Positions 1 to 8,616 of a DNA stretch of 64,000 nt are shown one piece after another. Below the pieces are notes generated by a model that saw nothing but the letters and a program-made list of their open reading frames with translations, was not told the origin of the DNA and did no database searches. The position numbers and the translations under genes are program-made. Position 1 is the stretch's first letter. Each line of letters starts with the position of its first letter. Where the stretch lies: positions 41,311 to 105,310 of the forward strand of contig NZ_JABMKZ010000030.1 of the NCBI RefSeq assembly GCF_013204855.1. Reading direction: 5' to 3'. The stretch is from Paenibacillus alba. GTDB lineage: Bacteria > Bacillota > Bacilli > Paenibacillales > NBRC-103111.

Positions 1-268
1 TGTGCATCGCAATGATTGCGAAAACACTTGTTAAACTACTTGTTAAGAGAATGAAAGTGGACCAGCCCACTGTTTTGAGTTTGAATATTTCTTGAGCTGT
101 AGGACCATCCGGAACAGAGTTCCGAAGCGCAATGTACGTTGCGAATAAACAACCGAACAAAACAACCTCGGCACCCAAGAACAACCAAAAGCCAAGAACC
201 TTATTTTTCCCTTCGAGGGTAGCCGTTTCCGGATTAGCAGGCAGTGCGCCCGTATGATGAGTACTCAT
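1..268 (-). CDS. ctaE: Cytochrome c oxidase subunit III, N-terminal part (cut by window edge)
   Basis: The first 89 codons are visible. They begin MSTHHTGALPANPETATLEG and then run into a hydrophobic segment (VLGFWLFLGAEVVLFGCLFA) typical of the first membrane helices of haem-copper oxidase subunit III. The start ATG overlaps the ctaD stop codon as ATGA, so the two genes are translationally coupled. Subunit III is a membrane protein of the terminal oxidase with no redox centre of its own and supports stability and proton uptake of subunit I. The rest of the gene lies left of the window. Family assignment rests on the order ctaC-ctaD-ctaE and on the helix pattern. Confidence 0.85.
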   Translation of the reverse strand, partial: MSTHHTGALPANPETATLEGKNKVLGFWLFLGAEVVLFGCLFATYIALRNSVPDGPTAQEIFKLKTVGWSTFILLTSSLTSVFAIIAMH

Positions 269-2136
269 GCCTTTACCCCCTTGTCATCTTCAAGCTCTTC
301 CGGTTCAATATGCCAACCATGGTCGTCATAAACGGAACGCAAGAACATCGCAATAAATGTAACTAAGATACCCGCGGCTGCTACATAGTAGTTTTTGTAC
401 ATGAAACCAAAACCAGCAATGAATAAGCCAACGGACATTACGAGCGGTAAAATCGATGAGGATGGCATGTGAATCGAACCTACTGGTTCTGCCGGCGTCA
501 TCTCTTTGTTGCCCGCCATTTTTTCTTTCCAAAGTGCATCTAATCCGCGAACAAGCGGCGTTTGTTTGAAGTTGTATTCTGGTGCAGGTGAAGGAATCGC
601 CCACTCCAATGTACGGCCATCCCATGGATCTGCAAGAGCCCTTTTTGGTTTTCTTTGTGTTGCAATAATGTTGATCAGGAATACCAATGTACCGATACCC
701 ATCAAGAATGCACCTACAGTGGAAACTAAGTTACCTACTTCAAGATCGTGTCCAGGCTGGTACGTAAAGACACGACGCGGCATTCCCATAAGTCCCAAGA
801 AATGCTGAGGGAAGAATGTTAAATGGAAACCAATGAAGAACAACCAGAAATGTAATTTACCCATGCCTTCATTCAGCATACGACCGAACATTTTTGGCCA
901 CCAGTAGTAAAGACCTGAAAACAAACCAAGTACTAGACCACCAACGATAACATAGTGAAAGTGAGCAACTACGAAATACGTGTCATGGTATTGGAAGTCA
1001 GCTGCAGGAATCGCAAGCATAACCCCTGTTGTTCCCCCCATTACGAAGGTAGGAATAAACGCTGTTGCGAAAATATTCGCAGTCGTGAAACGGATTTGTC
1101 CGCCCCACAGCGTGAACAGCCAGTTAAAGATTTTCACACCAGTCGGTACAGCAATCGCCATTGTTGCAATCGCGAAGATCGAGTTAGCTACTGGACCCAG
1201 ACCTGATGTAAACATGTGATGGACCCAAACCATGAAGCCTAGGAAACCAATCAATACAGTCGCGAATACCATGGAGCTGTATCCGAAAAGACGTTTTTTG
1301 GAGAACGTTGATACGATCTCAGAAATGATACCGAAGGCTGGAAGAATCAAAATGTAAACTTCGGGGTGCCCGAAAATCCAGAATAAATGTTCCCAAAGTA
1401 CGTTGTTACCGCCTCTAGCTGCATCGAAGAAAGCACCGCCAAAGATACGGTCAAACATAAGTTCAACAAGGGCAACCGTAATCGCAGGGAACGCAAGTAC
1501 GATCAAACCAGAAGTGATGAAAGCTGTCCATGTGAACATCGGCATACGCATATACGTAAGACCTGGTGCACGCATGTTGATAATGGTAACAAGGAAGTTA
1601 ATCCCCCCGATTAGGGTACCAATACCGGCAATTTGCAAACCAAGAACGTAGAAATCGGTTCCTTGCAAGTTATTCTCAATCGTCTGACCCCATCCGGCGT
1701 CGGTAATCGAGGATAATGGTGCATATCCCGTCCACCCGCCATCTGGCGCGCCGCCCAAGAACCAGCTTGTGTTCATAAGCACGCCGCCCGCGAAGAACAG
1801 CCAGAACCCAAGTGAGTTAACGAATGGGAACGCAACGTCCCTTGCACCAATTTGCAGAGGTACGATGGCATTCATGAAAGCGAAGATGATCGGCATAGCC
1901 GCAAAGAAAATCATCGTTGTTCCGTGCATCGTTGTTAATTGGTTAAATGAATCTCCGATGAAAATATGTTGATCCGGGAAAGCAAGCTGTATCCGGATCA
2001 GGATGGCTTCAAGTCCCCCTACGAGGAAGAATAAACCGCCCGCGAGTAAGTACAGGATCCCGATTTTCTTATGATCGACTGTTGTGAGCCAATCCATCAG
2101 ACCGGTGTGTTTTTTTACTGGATGTGCGTGAGCCAA
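265..2136 (-). CDS. ctaD: Cytochrome c oxidase (caa3-type) subunit I
   Basis: This is the catalytic haem-copper subunit that reduces O2 to water and pumps protons across the cytoplasmic membrane. At 623 residues it has the usual length. Conserved ligands are visible: His71 in MHGTTM (low-spin haem), His257 and Tyr261 in GHPEVY (CuB and the cross-linked Tyr), His306-His307 (CuB), and His392/His394 in HFHYV (high- and low-spin haem). Multiple membrane helices span most of the protein. The start is TTG at 2134-2136, placed by an excellent GGAGG site just upstream. It follows ctaC by 27 bases and overlaps ctaE by 4 bases. Confidence 0.97.
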   Translation of the reverse strand: MAHAHPVKKHTGLMDWLTTVDHKKIGILYLLAGGLFFLVGGLEAILIRIQLAFPDQHIFIGDSFNQLTTMHGTTMIFFAAMPIIFAFMNAIVPLQIGARDVAFPFVNSLGFWLFFAGGVLMNTSWFLGGAPDGGWTGYAPLSSITDAGWGQTIENNLQGTDFYVLGLQIAGIGTLIGGINFLVTIINMRAPGLTYMRMPMFTWTAFITSGLIVLAFPAITVALVELMFDRIFGGAFFDAARGGNNVLWEHLFWIFGHPEVYILILPAFGIISEIVSTFSKKRLFGYSSMVFATVLIGFLGFMVWVHHMFTSGLGPVANSIFAIATMAIAVPTGVKIFNWLFTLWGGQIRFTTANIFATAFIPTFVMGGTTGVMLAIPAADFQYHDTYFVVAHFHYVIVGGLVLGLFSGLYYWWPKMFGRMLNEGMGKLHFWLFFIGFHLTFFPQHFLGLMGMPRRVFTYQPGHDLEVGNLVSTVGAFLMGIGTLVFLINIIATQRKPKRALADPWDGRTLEWAIPSPAPEYNFKQTPLVRGLDALWKEKMAGNKEMTPAEPVGSIHMPSSSILPLVMSVGLFIAGFGFMYKNYYVAAAGILVTFIAMFLRSVYDDHGWHIEPEELEDDKGVKA

Positions 2137-2163
2137 CGTATTAACCTCCTTTACCTGAGAAGT

Positions 2164-3180
2164 TTATTTCAAAGTCTGTAAGTACGAAACAATATCTTTA
2201 ATTTGAGCGTCGTCAAGCTTTCCGCCAGCTTCTTTACCAAAAGCCGGCATTTTGTTGCCCGGTTTTTGTTCTTGCGGATTATGTATCCACAACGCCATGT
2301 TCTCAGGAGTGTGTTCCAGAATACCAGCAAGCGTATCGCGATCAGCGAAACCTTTGAGGTTCGGAGCAACACCAGGACCGTTCGCATTAACTGCGTGACA
2401 AGACATACAATTTTCTTTGAAAAGCTCTTCACCTTTTTGTGCAGTTGCCGGCACAGTGACAGGCGCTTTCATTTTAGCTACCCATGCATCGAAATCAGCT
2501 TCGGATTTGGAGGCAACGGTGAAATTCATCAAGGCATGTGAAGCTCCGCAAAGCTCTGTACATCTACCTTGGAAGGTTGCGATTTCATCAGCTTGCAAAT
2601 ACAGGGTGTTCGTGATGCCTGGATTCGTATCGATTTTACCACCTAAGGACGGTACCCAGAATGCATGGGATACGTCAGCGGAAACCAGCTCAAAGGCAAT
2701 GATTTTATCCTTCGGCACAACAAGCTCTTGAGCGGTAGCAATACCAAGATCCGGATATTCAAACTGCCACCAGAATTGATGTGCAGTAACTTTAACATGC
2801 ACAGCAGCTTTATCCTTCGTGTAATTGGTTGAATGCTTGAATGTGTAAGATACCGTTGGTACCGCAAGCACTAACAGTAGGAGAATCGGGACAACAGTCC
2901 AGATAATCTCGAGCACATGGCTGCCTTCAACTTGCTTAGGTATGCTCTCATCGCCTTTGCGTTTGCGGAAGCGAATTAAAACATACACATAAATTGCAAA
3001 TACGACAATTACGACAAAAACCATGATAAAGAGACTTAATTTCATTAGGTACAGCTGCTCGGAAGCAACGGGCCCTTTTGGCTGTAAAGCAGACAAGGTT
3101 GGGTCTCCACACCCGGTTAGCAAGAACGTCATTACCGCTATTAGGGGTAGCAGACGCCACAACTTTTTCAATCGACTCAT
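2164..3180 (-). CDS. ctaC: Cytochrome c oxidase subunit II with fused cytochrome c domain
   Basis: This lipoprotein carries electrons from cytochrome c to subunit I on the outer face of the membrane. The signal peptide ends in the lipobox LTGC (Cys24). Two membrane helices lie at about 45-66 and 93-110. The CuA site shows His172, Cys207, Glu209, Cys211, His215 and Met218. A C-terminal cytochrome c domain (about 245-338) has the haem motif CMSCH (Cys258, Cys261, His262) and a likely axial Met311. The fused haem domain defines the caa3 type common in Bacillales. It is the first gene of the leftward operon, behind a good promoter at 3250-3278. Confidence 0.97.
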   Translation of the reverse strand: MSRLKKLWRLLPLIAVMTFLLTGCGDPTLSALQPKGPVASEQLYLMKLSLFIMVFVVIVVFAIYVYVLIRFRKRKGDESIPKQVEGSHVLEIIWTVVPILLLLVLAVPTVSYTFKHSTNYTKDKAAVHVKVTAHQFWWQFEYPDLGIATAQELVVPKDKIIAFELVSADVSHAFWVPSLGGKIDTNPGITNTLYLQADEIATFQGRCTELCGASHALMNFTVASKSEADFDAWVAKMKAPVTVPATAQKGEELFKENCMSCHAVNANGPGVAPNLKGFADRDTLAGILEHTPENMALWIHNPQEQKPGNKMPAFGKEAGGKLDDAQIKDIVSYLQTLK

Positions 3181-3249
3181 TGTATCAACCCCACTTTTAA
3201 AACATTATTTTTACCACGAAGGCCATGCCCATGTCAATTCACTTTATTA

Positions 3250-3278
3250 ACTATAAATTCGTGAAAAGTTTTTGTCAA
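3250..3278 (-). promoter_or_regulatory. Sigma-A-like promoter of the ctaC operon
   Basis: On the minus strand TTGACA (3273-3278) and TATAGT (3250-3255) are separated by exactly 17 bases, about 70 bases upstream of the ctaC start. This is a near-consensus housekeeping promoter. Confidence 0.75.
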
Positions 3279-3458
3279 TCGCTGGAGGGAAGTTCACAAA
3301 TTGTTCTTAAACCGCTTTGTAACGATATATTTTCCCTTCATGGTTATTTCCATACCCCCATCTCTTTATGCATGAAAGCCTATATTTGAGATGACGAATA
3401 AAAGAACAGAAACATCCCATCCTATAGACATTACACTCAATATGGGAGGTCATCTCAG

Positions 3459-4145
3459 ATGCTTAGGAAGTTAGGTTTTCCGATTTGTGGAATGATATTC
3501 CTCATGCTCGCATTAAACGGCTGTTCAGAGAAAGGAAGAGAGTTTGGGAGAAGTCCCGATCATACCAATTTCGGTGCTCCTGTCGAAAAAACAGAGGAAA
3601 CCGAAAGAGCTTATCAAACACAGCAGTTGTCTGGCCCTGTCACGCACAATAACACCAAGCTGGAGTACAGTCAGTTTCTTTCTAATCAGCTGAACGCGAT
3701 GAATGGTGTCAATACAGCTATTGTCATGACAACGGATAAAAATGCTTATGTGGCTTTAATGATTGACAGCAGCGCTACCGGCACCAAGGGAACGACCAAG
3801 GAAACGAATAATCAAGGAACGCAAAAAGGCTTTTATAACGACACTCAGCCCTTTAACGATTACTTGCCTTCCACTGACCTAAATAACGGCTATAACAATT
3901 ATGAAACAGCGGTCCATCATGATATGCTCTCTCACCGGTTCAAGCAAGCTATGGCGGAGAAGATTCGACTTTTGCAGCCGAATATCATGGATGTCTATAT
4001 TTCAGCTAACCGCGATTTCCTTAATCAAATGAATAGCTATGCCCAAGAAAGCTGGAAAGGGAATTCGCTTATGCCTTTATTGACCCCGTTCAATCAAACT
4101 GTAGCCCGCGTATTTGGTACGGCTCAAGTCCTGCCTGATAGATAG
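3459..4145 (+). CDS. YhcN/YlaJ-family sporulation lipoprotein
   Basis: The 228-residue protein starts with a signal peptide ending in the lipobox LNGC (Cys22), so it should be a membrane-anchored lipoprotein. The C-terminal half (about 60-225: 'VNTAIVMTTDKNAYVAL', then 'AEKIRLLQPNIMDVYISANRDF') has the alternating pattern of the YhcN/YlaJ family. Members occur in spore inner membranes, and their role in germination or outgrowth is not precisely defined. A GGGAGG ribosome site precedes the ATG. The gene stands alone, divergent from ctaC. Assignment to the family is from recognition of this pattern, and the cellular role is family knowledge only. Confidence 0.75.
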   Translation: MLRKLGFPICGMIFLMLALNGCSEKGREFGRSPDHTNFGAPVEKTEETERAYQTQQLSGPVTHNNTKLEYSQFLSNQLNAMNGVNTAIVMTTDKNAYVALMIDSSATGTKGTTKETNNQGTQKGFYNDTQPFNDYLPSTDLNNGYNNYETAVHHDMLSHRFKQAMAEKIRLLQPNIMDVYISANRDFLNQMNSYAQESWKGNSLMPLLTPFNQTVARVFGTAQVLPDR

Positions 4146-4214
4146 AAAAGTGGTTCCTCTAAGCGAATTGCTTCTATATAAAGTAGATATTTACTGCTTG
4201 TGGGTCGGCTCCTG

Positions 4215-4243
4215 TTTTCATTTGTCTAGCATTCCTGTACAAT
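4215..4243 (+). promoter_or_regulatory. Putative promoter of the DEAD-box helicase gene
   Basis: TTTTCA (4215-4220) and TACAAT (4238-4243) with a 17-base spacer lie 90 bases upstream of the helicase ATG. The leader of about 80 bases leaves room for post-transcriptional control, as is common for cold-shock helicases, but no defined element was seen. Confidence 0.5.
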
Positions 4244-4332
4244 GAGGGAATCGTCTACAACAAGGAGAGACTTTGGTCCAAGACCGAAGATCCCTATAAA
4301 TAGTAGGAAAAAAGGGAGCTGGCCAATTACCC

Positions 4333-6291
4333 ATGTCAAATGGATTTGCCTCATTAGGAATCAGAGATCGTCTAGTTCAAGTTTTACAAGCCCAAGGAGT
4401 CGTCGAACCGACCCCCATTCAAAAGGAAGCTATTCCTGTTCTATTAAAAGGTACAGATGTTATCGCGCAGGCACAAACAGGTACAGGGAAAACCCTTGCT
4501 TTTGTCCTTCCTATATTAGAAACGATTGATGTAGAGAGCTCTGATGTACAAGCTTTAATTCTTACGCCTACGCGCGAGCTGGCTATTCAAATCAGCAATG
4601 AGCTGAAAAACCTTGTCCCAGTAACAGGAGCAAAGGTTTTAGCGGCTTATGGCGGTCAGGATGTAGAAAAACAGCTTAGAAAGCTTCAAGGAAACATACA
4701 TATAGTAGTAGGAACTCCGGGAAGACTGCTCGATCACCTTCGCCGCGGTTCCATCAACTTCTATAAATTGAAAGTGCTCGTTTTGGATGAAGCTGATCAA
4801 ATGCTGCACATGGGCTTCCTGCATGAAGTGAAGGATATTATCGCTCAGTGCTCGCCTTATCGCCAAACGATGCTGTTCTCGGCGACGATGCCGGAGCAGG
4901 TCATGAACTTATCCAAGGCTTACATGAAGGAAGCTAAGGAAATTAAAATTCAAAGCAAACAAGTCACCTTAACGGAGATCGAACAAATGGTTGTTCCGAC
5001 AACCGATCGTCAGAAGCAAGATGCCTTGATTGCTGCTATTAAACAACATAAGCCTTATTTAGCTATGATATTTTGCCGTACCAAAGCTAGAGCTATCGCT
5101 TTGAATGAAGTATTGCAAGAAATCGGCCTGATGTCCGACGAACTGCATGGTGATTTATCTCAAGCGAAACGCGAGCAGGTCATGAAGCGATTCCGTGATG
5201 GCCGCATTGAGCTACTGGTCGCCACCGATATTGCAGCTCGCGGCTTAGACGTAGAAGGTGTGACACACATCTTCAACTATGATGTGCCGCAAGATGCCGA
5301 AAGCTATATCCACCGTATTGGCCGTACAGGTCGTGCTGGAGAAACAGGCGTAGCGATTACTTTCGCAACTCCGCGGGATATGGATACGATTGAATTGATC
5401 GAAAAAGGCATCAAGATGTCCTTGCGCGGCGGTGAACTAGGGCAAAGACGCGTTCGCTCCAGCTCTGAGGACAACTTCGAAAGCGAAGGCAGAGGTTCCG
5501 CACGCAGAGGCGGCGGCAATGCTCTTTCGCGTGGCGGACGCAATGAACGAGGCGGCGCTCCAGCAGAACAACGCGGTGGACGCGGAAGATCTGGCGGACG
5601 CAGCGAAGCAAGCCGCGGCGACAGAGCCAACGTTCAGTACGGAGCCAGAAGCGCATCGTCCAGAGGCGATAAATTCGGTTCACGCAGTGAAACTGGCGGA
5701 GCTGCACGTTCCGGTGCACGTCCGGCCAAAGTGAATTCGGAGCGTAATCCGAATACATGGGGACGTGCTGTCAGCAAAGAGCCGGCAGCAGCGCAGGCTG
5801 GACCTGGACGCGGTGATAACATGAATGCTGCCAAAGCACGTGTCACCAAGTCCTGGGGCAGCGATGCCGAGCGCGCTCCGCGTGCGGCAGGTCGCGGCGA
5901 AGCTGAGCGCGGTGGAGTACGCCGCTCCGCGCCACATGGCGATAAGTCTTACTCGCCATACAACAAGTACGCCGGCACGGGCCGTGACGACGCGGCAAGC
6001 GCGTCGCGCACGATTCGCGGCGGCAAAGGCCGTGGCGACAGCGCCCCCCGCGGGGATGGCGCGGAGCGTGGAGCACGCGGCGCAGCGCCGCGTGGCGATA
6101 GCTTTGGCACTCGTGGCGGAGCACCGCGTGGCGATAGCTTTGGCGCTCGCGGCGGAGCACCGCGTGGCGGGCAAAGCGCTGGCCAAGCACGCGGACGCGG
6201 CGACAGCACAGGCACGCGCAGCGGAGCTCCGCGTGGCGACAGATCCGGCTCCCCGCGCGGCGGCGGCAGCGGGCGTGGCGGAAAACGCTAA
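4333..6291 (+). CDS. DEAD-box ATP-dependent RNA helicase with long RG-rich tail
   Basis: An ATP-driven RNA-unwinding enzyme of the CshA/DeaD group, expected in the cytoplasm in RNA turnover, ribosome assembly and cold adaptation. Motifs in order: Q motif (4-30), Walker A AQTGTGKT (47-54), PTRELA (79-84), TPGR (128-131), DEAD (152-155), SAT (183-185), then the second RecA domain with HRIGRTGRAG. From about residue 385 to the end (about 265 residues) the protein is a low-complexity tail rich in Arg, Gly, Ser and Ala, with repeated G-A-P-R-G-D-S-F-G blocks near the end. That tail is markedly longer than the basic tail of B. subtilis CshA and probably binds RNA. The ATG follows a GGGAG site. Confidence 0.93.
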   Translation: MSNGFASLGIRDRLVQVLQAQGVVEPTPIQKEAIPVLLKGTDVIAQAQTGTGKTLAFVLPILETIDVESSDVQALILTPTRELAIQISNELKNLVPVTGAKVLAAYGGQDVEKQLRKLQGNIHIVVGTPGRLLDHLRRGSINFYKLKVLVLDEADQMLHMGFLHEVKDIIAQCSPYRQTMLFSATMPEQVMNLSKAYMKEAKEIKIQSKQVTLTEIEQMVVPTTDRQKQDALIAAIKQHKPYLAMIFCRTKARAIALNEVLQEIGLMSDELHGDLSQAKREQVMKRFRDGRIELLVATDIAARGLDVEGVTHIFNYDVPQDAESYIHRIGRTGRAGETGVAITFATPRDMDTIELIEKGIKMSLRGGELGQRRVRSSSEDNFESEGRGSARRGGGNALSRGGRNERGGAPAEQRGGRGRSGGRSEASRGDRANVQYGARSASSRGDKFGSRSETGGAARSGARPAKVNSERNPNTWGRAVSKEPAAAQAGPGRGDNMNAAKARVTKSWGSDAERAPRAAGRGEAERGGVRRSAPHGDKSYSPYNKYAGTGRDDAASASRTIRGGKGRGDSAPRGDGAERGARGAAPRGDSFGTRGGAPRGDSFGARGGAPRGGQSAGQARGRGDSTGTRSGAPRGDRSGSPRGGGSGRGGKR

Positions 6292-6534
6292 TCCGCAAAT
6301 ATTGCGATTAAGAAGTAATTAGAGGAACTAAGGTACGCTAATTATGCTTATTTAGCAGATTACCTGCGACGAAGGGAACTGTGATACGTTATTTTCAAGA
6401 TTTCCGCCTTGCGGAGACCTGTTTTCAAGAAATAAGTCCCTCCAGTTCCGCTTCATCCCTGAAATAAGCTATTTTCGGCATAATAGAGGATCATAGTTCC
6501 CTGACGATTTAAATTAGCGCTTTCACAGCAAGTC

Positions 6535-6563
6535 TTTACCGAATAAGCCGAAACATGTAAAAT
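6535..6563 (+). promoter_or_regulatory. Putative promoter of the guanylate-kinase-like gene
   Basis: TTTACC (6535-6540), a 17-base spacer and TAAAAT (6558-6563). Transcription would start near 6570, giving an untranslated leader of about 150 bases. Confidence 0.5.
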
Positions 6564-6570
6564 ATAAGTA

Positions 6571-6639
6571 GGGTTCACACGATCTTTTTATCGCCAATAA
6601 GAAAGCAGCTCACGTGAAACCCACTTTCTCCTTTCTTAT
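6571..6639 (+). promoter_or_regulatory. Leader with interleaved inverted repeats (possible RNA switch)
   Basis: Two complementary arm pairs alternate: GGGTTCAC (6571-6578) with GTGAAACCC (6614-6622, one bulge), and ATAAGAAAG (6597-6605) with CTTTCTTAT (6631-6639, perfect). Because the order is A-B-A'-B', the two stems would either form a pseudoknot or exclude each other. A short CGAT/ATCG hairpin sits inside. It matches no riboswitch class that I recognise. Confidence 0.35.
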
Positions 6640-6718
6640 GTGGTCAAAAATCGTTTCAAACCGTTGCACGCACGTAGGATTTACCCCCCACTCTTCATAA
6701 ATAAAGGAGGTATGTTCC

Positions 6719-7306
6719 ATGTACGCATTGAAGGACAAGGAAATGATTTTTGTATTCACAGGTCCTCACGGTGCTGGTCGTAAGACGGTTGCAGAAATGT
6801 CAGGATCTACGCTCGGCATGAAGCAAGTCATCTCTTACACAACCCGGCCACCGAAAGCTACCGAAGAAGATGGTCAAGACTACCACTTCATCTCGCCTGC
6901 TGAATTCGTTCAGGCGCAAGCAAATGATGAATTTATCGAGGTTAGCACGGTAAATGATCATTTGTACGGCATCAAAAGTGCAGATATCGAAAGCATGTTC
7001 GAGCTCAGCGGAAGCATCTATCTGATCTTGAACCGATTCGGCGCTGAAACCCTCAGAAAGCTGTATGGAGATCGCGTTGTTCTTATTTTCATCTATGCGG
7101 ATCGCGATAAGCTTGAACAGCGGATGCGAGAAAGCGGAGACCCTGAAGACATTATCGCCAAGTATCTCTCTTATTACGAAGATGAGCTTAGCTTCCGTGA
7201 TGAGTGCGACCATGTTTTCGAGAATGTCGATTTGGCCCACACTGTTTTTGATTTGACCAAAACGTTAGATTTGTATTTGAATCGCAACTTGGTTGATTTA
7301 GATTAA
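6719..7306 (+). CDS. Guanylate-kinase-like P-loop protein
   Basis: A 195-residue protein with the overall guanylate kinase fold pattern: a P-loop GPHGAGRKT (15-23), then 'VISYTTRPPKATEEDGQDYHF', where S-Y-T-T-R-P-P matches the GMP-binding region of Gmk, then a Y-G-I (LYG) segment and a C-terminal helix set. True Gmk has GPSGVGKGT; here the canonical Lys is Arg21 with Lys22 next to it, so ATP binding may be altered. Gmk makes GDP from GMP, but this gene is isolated from the usual remA-gmk-rpoZ neighbourhood, so it is probably a paralogue rather than the housekeeping enzyme. Start: ATG after AAAGGAGG. It may be autoregulated through its structured leader. Confidence 0.75.
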   Translation: MYALKDKEMIFVFTGPHGAGRKTVAEMSGSTLGMKQVISYTTRPPKATEEDGQDYHFISPAEFVQAQANDEFIEVSTVNDHLYGIKSADIESMFELSGSIYLILNRFGAETLRKLYGDRVVLIFIYADRDKLEQRMRESGDPEDIIAKYLSYYEDELSFRDECDHVFENVDLAHTVFDLTKTLDLYLNRNLVDLD

Positions 7307-7397
7307 CCGGCATAACTGCCTATATCAGGCCTGGACGGAGCAACTTCGTTCGGGTCTTTTCACGTAATCAGAAACGTTTCTCGAAGGAGTGTTCCCG

Positions 7398-8540
7398 TTG
7401 AAAATTATCTCTATCGAACCTACGCCAAGCCCGAATTCGATGAAGCTGAATATGGATGAATCGCTTCCGGCCGGAATTCGGAAAACCTATACGAAAACGA
7501 ATCATGCCGATGCCCCCGATAGCATCCGGCAGCTGCTCGAGGTCCAGGGTGTTATCAGCGTGTTCCACGCAGCGGATTTCATCGCAGCTGACCGCACGTC
7601 CAAAGGGGACTGGCAGTTCATTCTAGCCAGAGCCCGTGAGATCTTCGGCGAAGCCCAGCCTTCTGCTGACGGCGGGCAAACGCCGGTGCAGCCACAGGCT
7701 GAGGCTGCGTTCGGAGAAGCACAAGTCCTCGTGCAAATGTTCCGTGGCATTCCGCTCCAGGTGAGGGTGCGCGCTGGCGCCGAAGAAGTGCGCGTGGCGA
7801 TGCCGGAGCGCTTCACGCAAGCCGCAGTCCGCGCAGGTACGGCATCGCCGAACCTGATCAAGGAGCGGAAGCTCGAGGAGCTCGGCGTACGCTACGGCGA
7901 GCTGAAGGACATCGCGGGCGAAGTCGTCCAGGAGCTGGACGCTTCTTACGACGACGCCCGCGTCGAAAGCTTGGTCTCCTTGGCGATGCAGGAGACCCCG
8001 GATGCCTCTGCGGAGGAAACCGCAGAGGCCGTAGACGCAGGCGCAGCCGCCGCGCAGCTGCGCCACAGCGATTGGAAGCTGCGCTACGCCGCGCTTCAGA
8101 AGATTCAGCCGTCGCTGGAGACGCTTCCTCTCCTCGTCCATGCGCTGCAGGACGAGAACACGTCGATCCGCCGACTGGCGACTGTCTACCTCGGGGATAT
8201 CAAGGAACCCGAGGTGCTGCCCTTCCTGTATCGCGCCTTAGAGGACGCTACGCCTTCCGTGCGCCGGACTGCCGGGGATACCCTGTCCGATATCGGCGAC
8301 CCTGCCGCCATGCCGGCAATGGCCAAAGCGCTGAAAGACCGCAACAAATTAGTTCGCTGGCGGGCGGCACGCTTTTTGTACGAAGTCGGTGACAACAGCG
8401 TGCTGAATGATCTTCATGCCGCCATCGATGATCCTGAGTTTGAAGTCCGCATGCAGGTGAAAATTGCGCTGGAGCGCATCGAAGGCGGCCATGCGGCGGA
8501 AGGCTCCGTCTGGCAGCAAATGACGCGCAGAAATGATTAG
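7398..8540 (+). CDS. NifU/Nfu N-terminal domain plus HEAT-repeat protein (CvfC-like)
   Basis: Residues 1-90 (start KIISIEPTPSPNSMKL) match the Nfu N-terminal scaffold domain. Residues about 220-370 contain four or five HEAT-like helical repeats (D-x-x-x-x-V-R-R/W-x-A-A patterns). This architecture is that of the conserved virulence factor C family of Firmicutes, whose biochemical role is not settled. The middle (90-200) is Ala/Glu-rich. I place the start at TTG 7398, since the AAGGAG site at 7384-7389 lies 8 bases before it and overlaps an upstream in-frame GTG at 7389. The GC content is higher in the middle of the gene than in its neighbours. Confidence 0.78.
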   Translation: MKIISIEPTPSPNSMKLNMDESLPAGIRKTYTKTNHADAPDSIRQLLEVQGVISVFHAADFIAADRTSKGDWQFILARAREIFGEAQPSADGGQTPVQPQAEAAFGEAQVLVQMFRGIPLQVRVRAGAEEVRVAMPERFTQAAVRAGTASPNLIKERKLEELGVRYGELKDIAGEVVQELDASYDDARVESLVSLAMQETPDASAEETAEAVDAGAAAAQLRHSDWKLRYAALQKIQPSLETLPLLVHALQDENTSIRRLATVYLGDIKEPEVLPFLYRALEDATPSVRRTAGDTLSDIGDPAAMPAMAKALKDRNKLVRWRAARFLYEVGDNSVLNDLHAAIDDPEFEVRMQVKIALERIEGGHAAEGSVWQQMTRRND

Positions 8541-8550
8541 CATAGGGATC

Positions 8551-8608
8551 AAGAAAAGCACGAATGGGCTCCTGATTGTTCAGGGCTGCATTCGTGCTTT
8601 TTCATGAT
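8551..8608. terminator. Bidirectional terminator between converging genes
   Basis: AAAAGCACGAATG pairs with CATTCGTGCTTTTT with an inner CCTGA/TCAGG stem. A-rich and T-rich flanks on both sides allow termination of both the CvfC-like gene and the M48 protease gene. Confidence 0.85.
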
Positions 8609-8616
8609 TCATGCGT

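Larger units (their letters stand above)
6292..6718 (+). other. 427-base gene-free stretch with dispersed repeats and a structured leader
   Basis: No plausible gene is seen. The left part (about 6325-6515) contains several copies of the intergenic motif GGAACT/AGTTCC combined with TATTT or AAATA blocks that recurs near 13.8, 16.8 and 29.7 kb. The right part holds a promoter at 6535-6563 and a leader with interleaved inverted repeats at 6571-6639, ending in the AAAGGAGG site of the guanylate-kinase-like gene. Confidence 0.6.

Noticed and set aside
3181..3458. A spore-specific (sigma-G or sigma-F) promoter for the YhcN-type gene
   Set aside because: No convincing match to either consensus with correct spacing was found in the divergent region.
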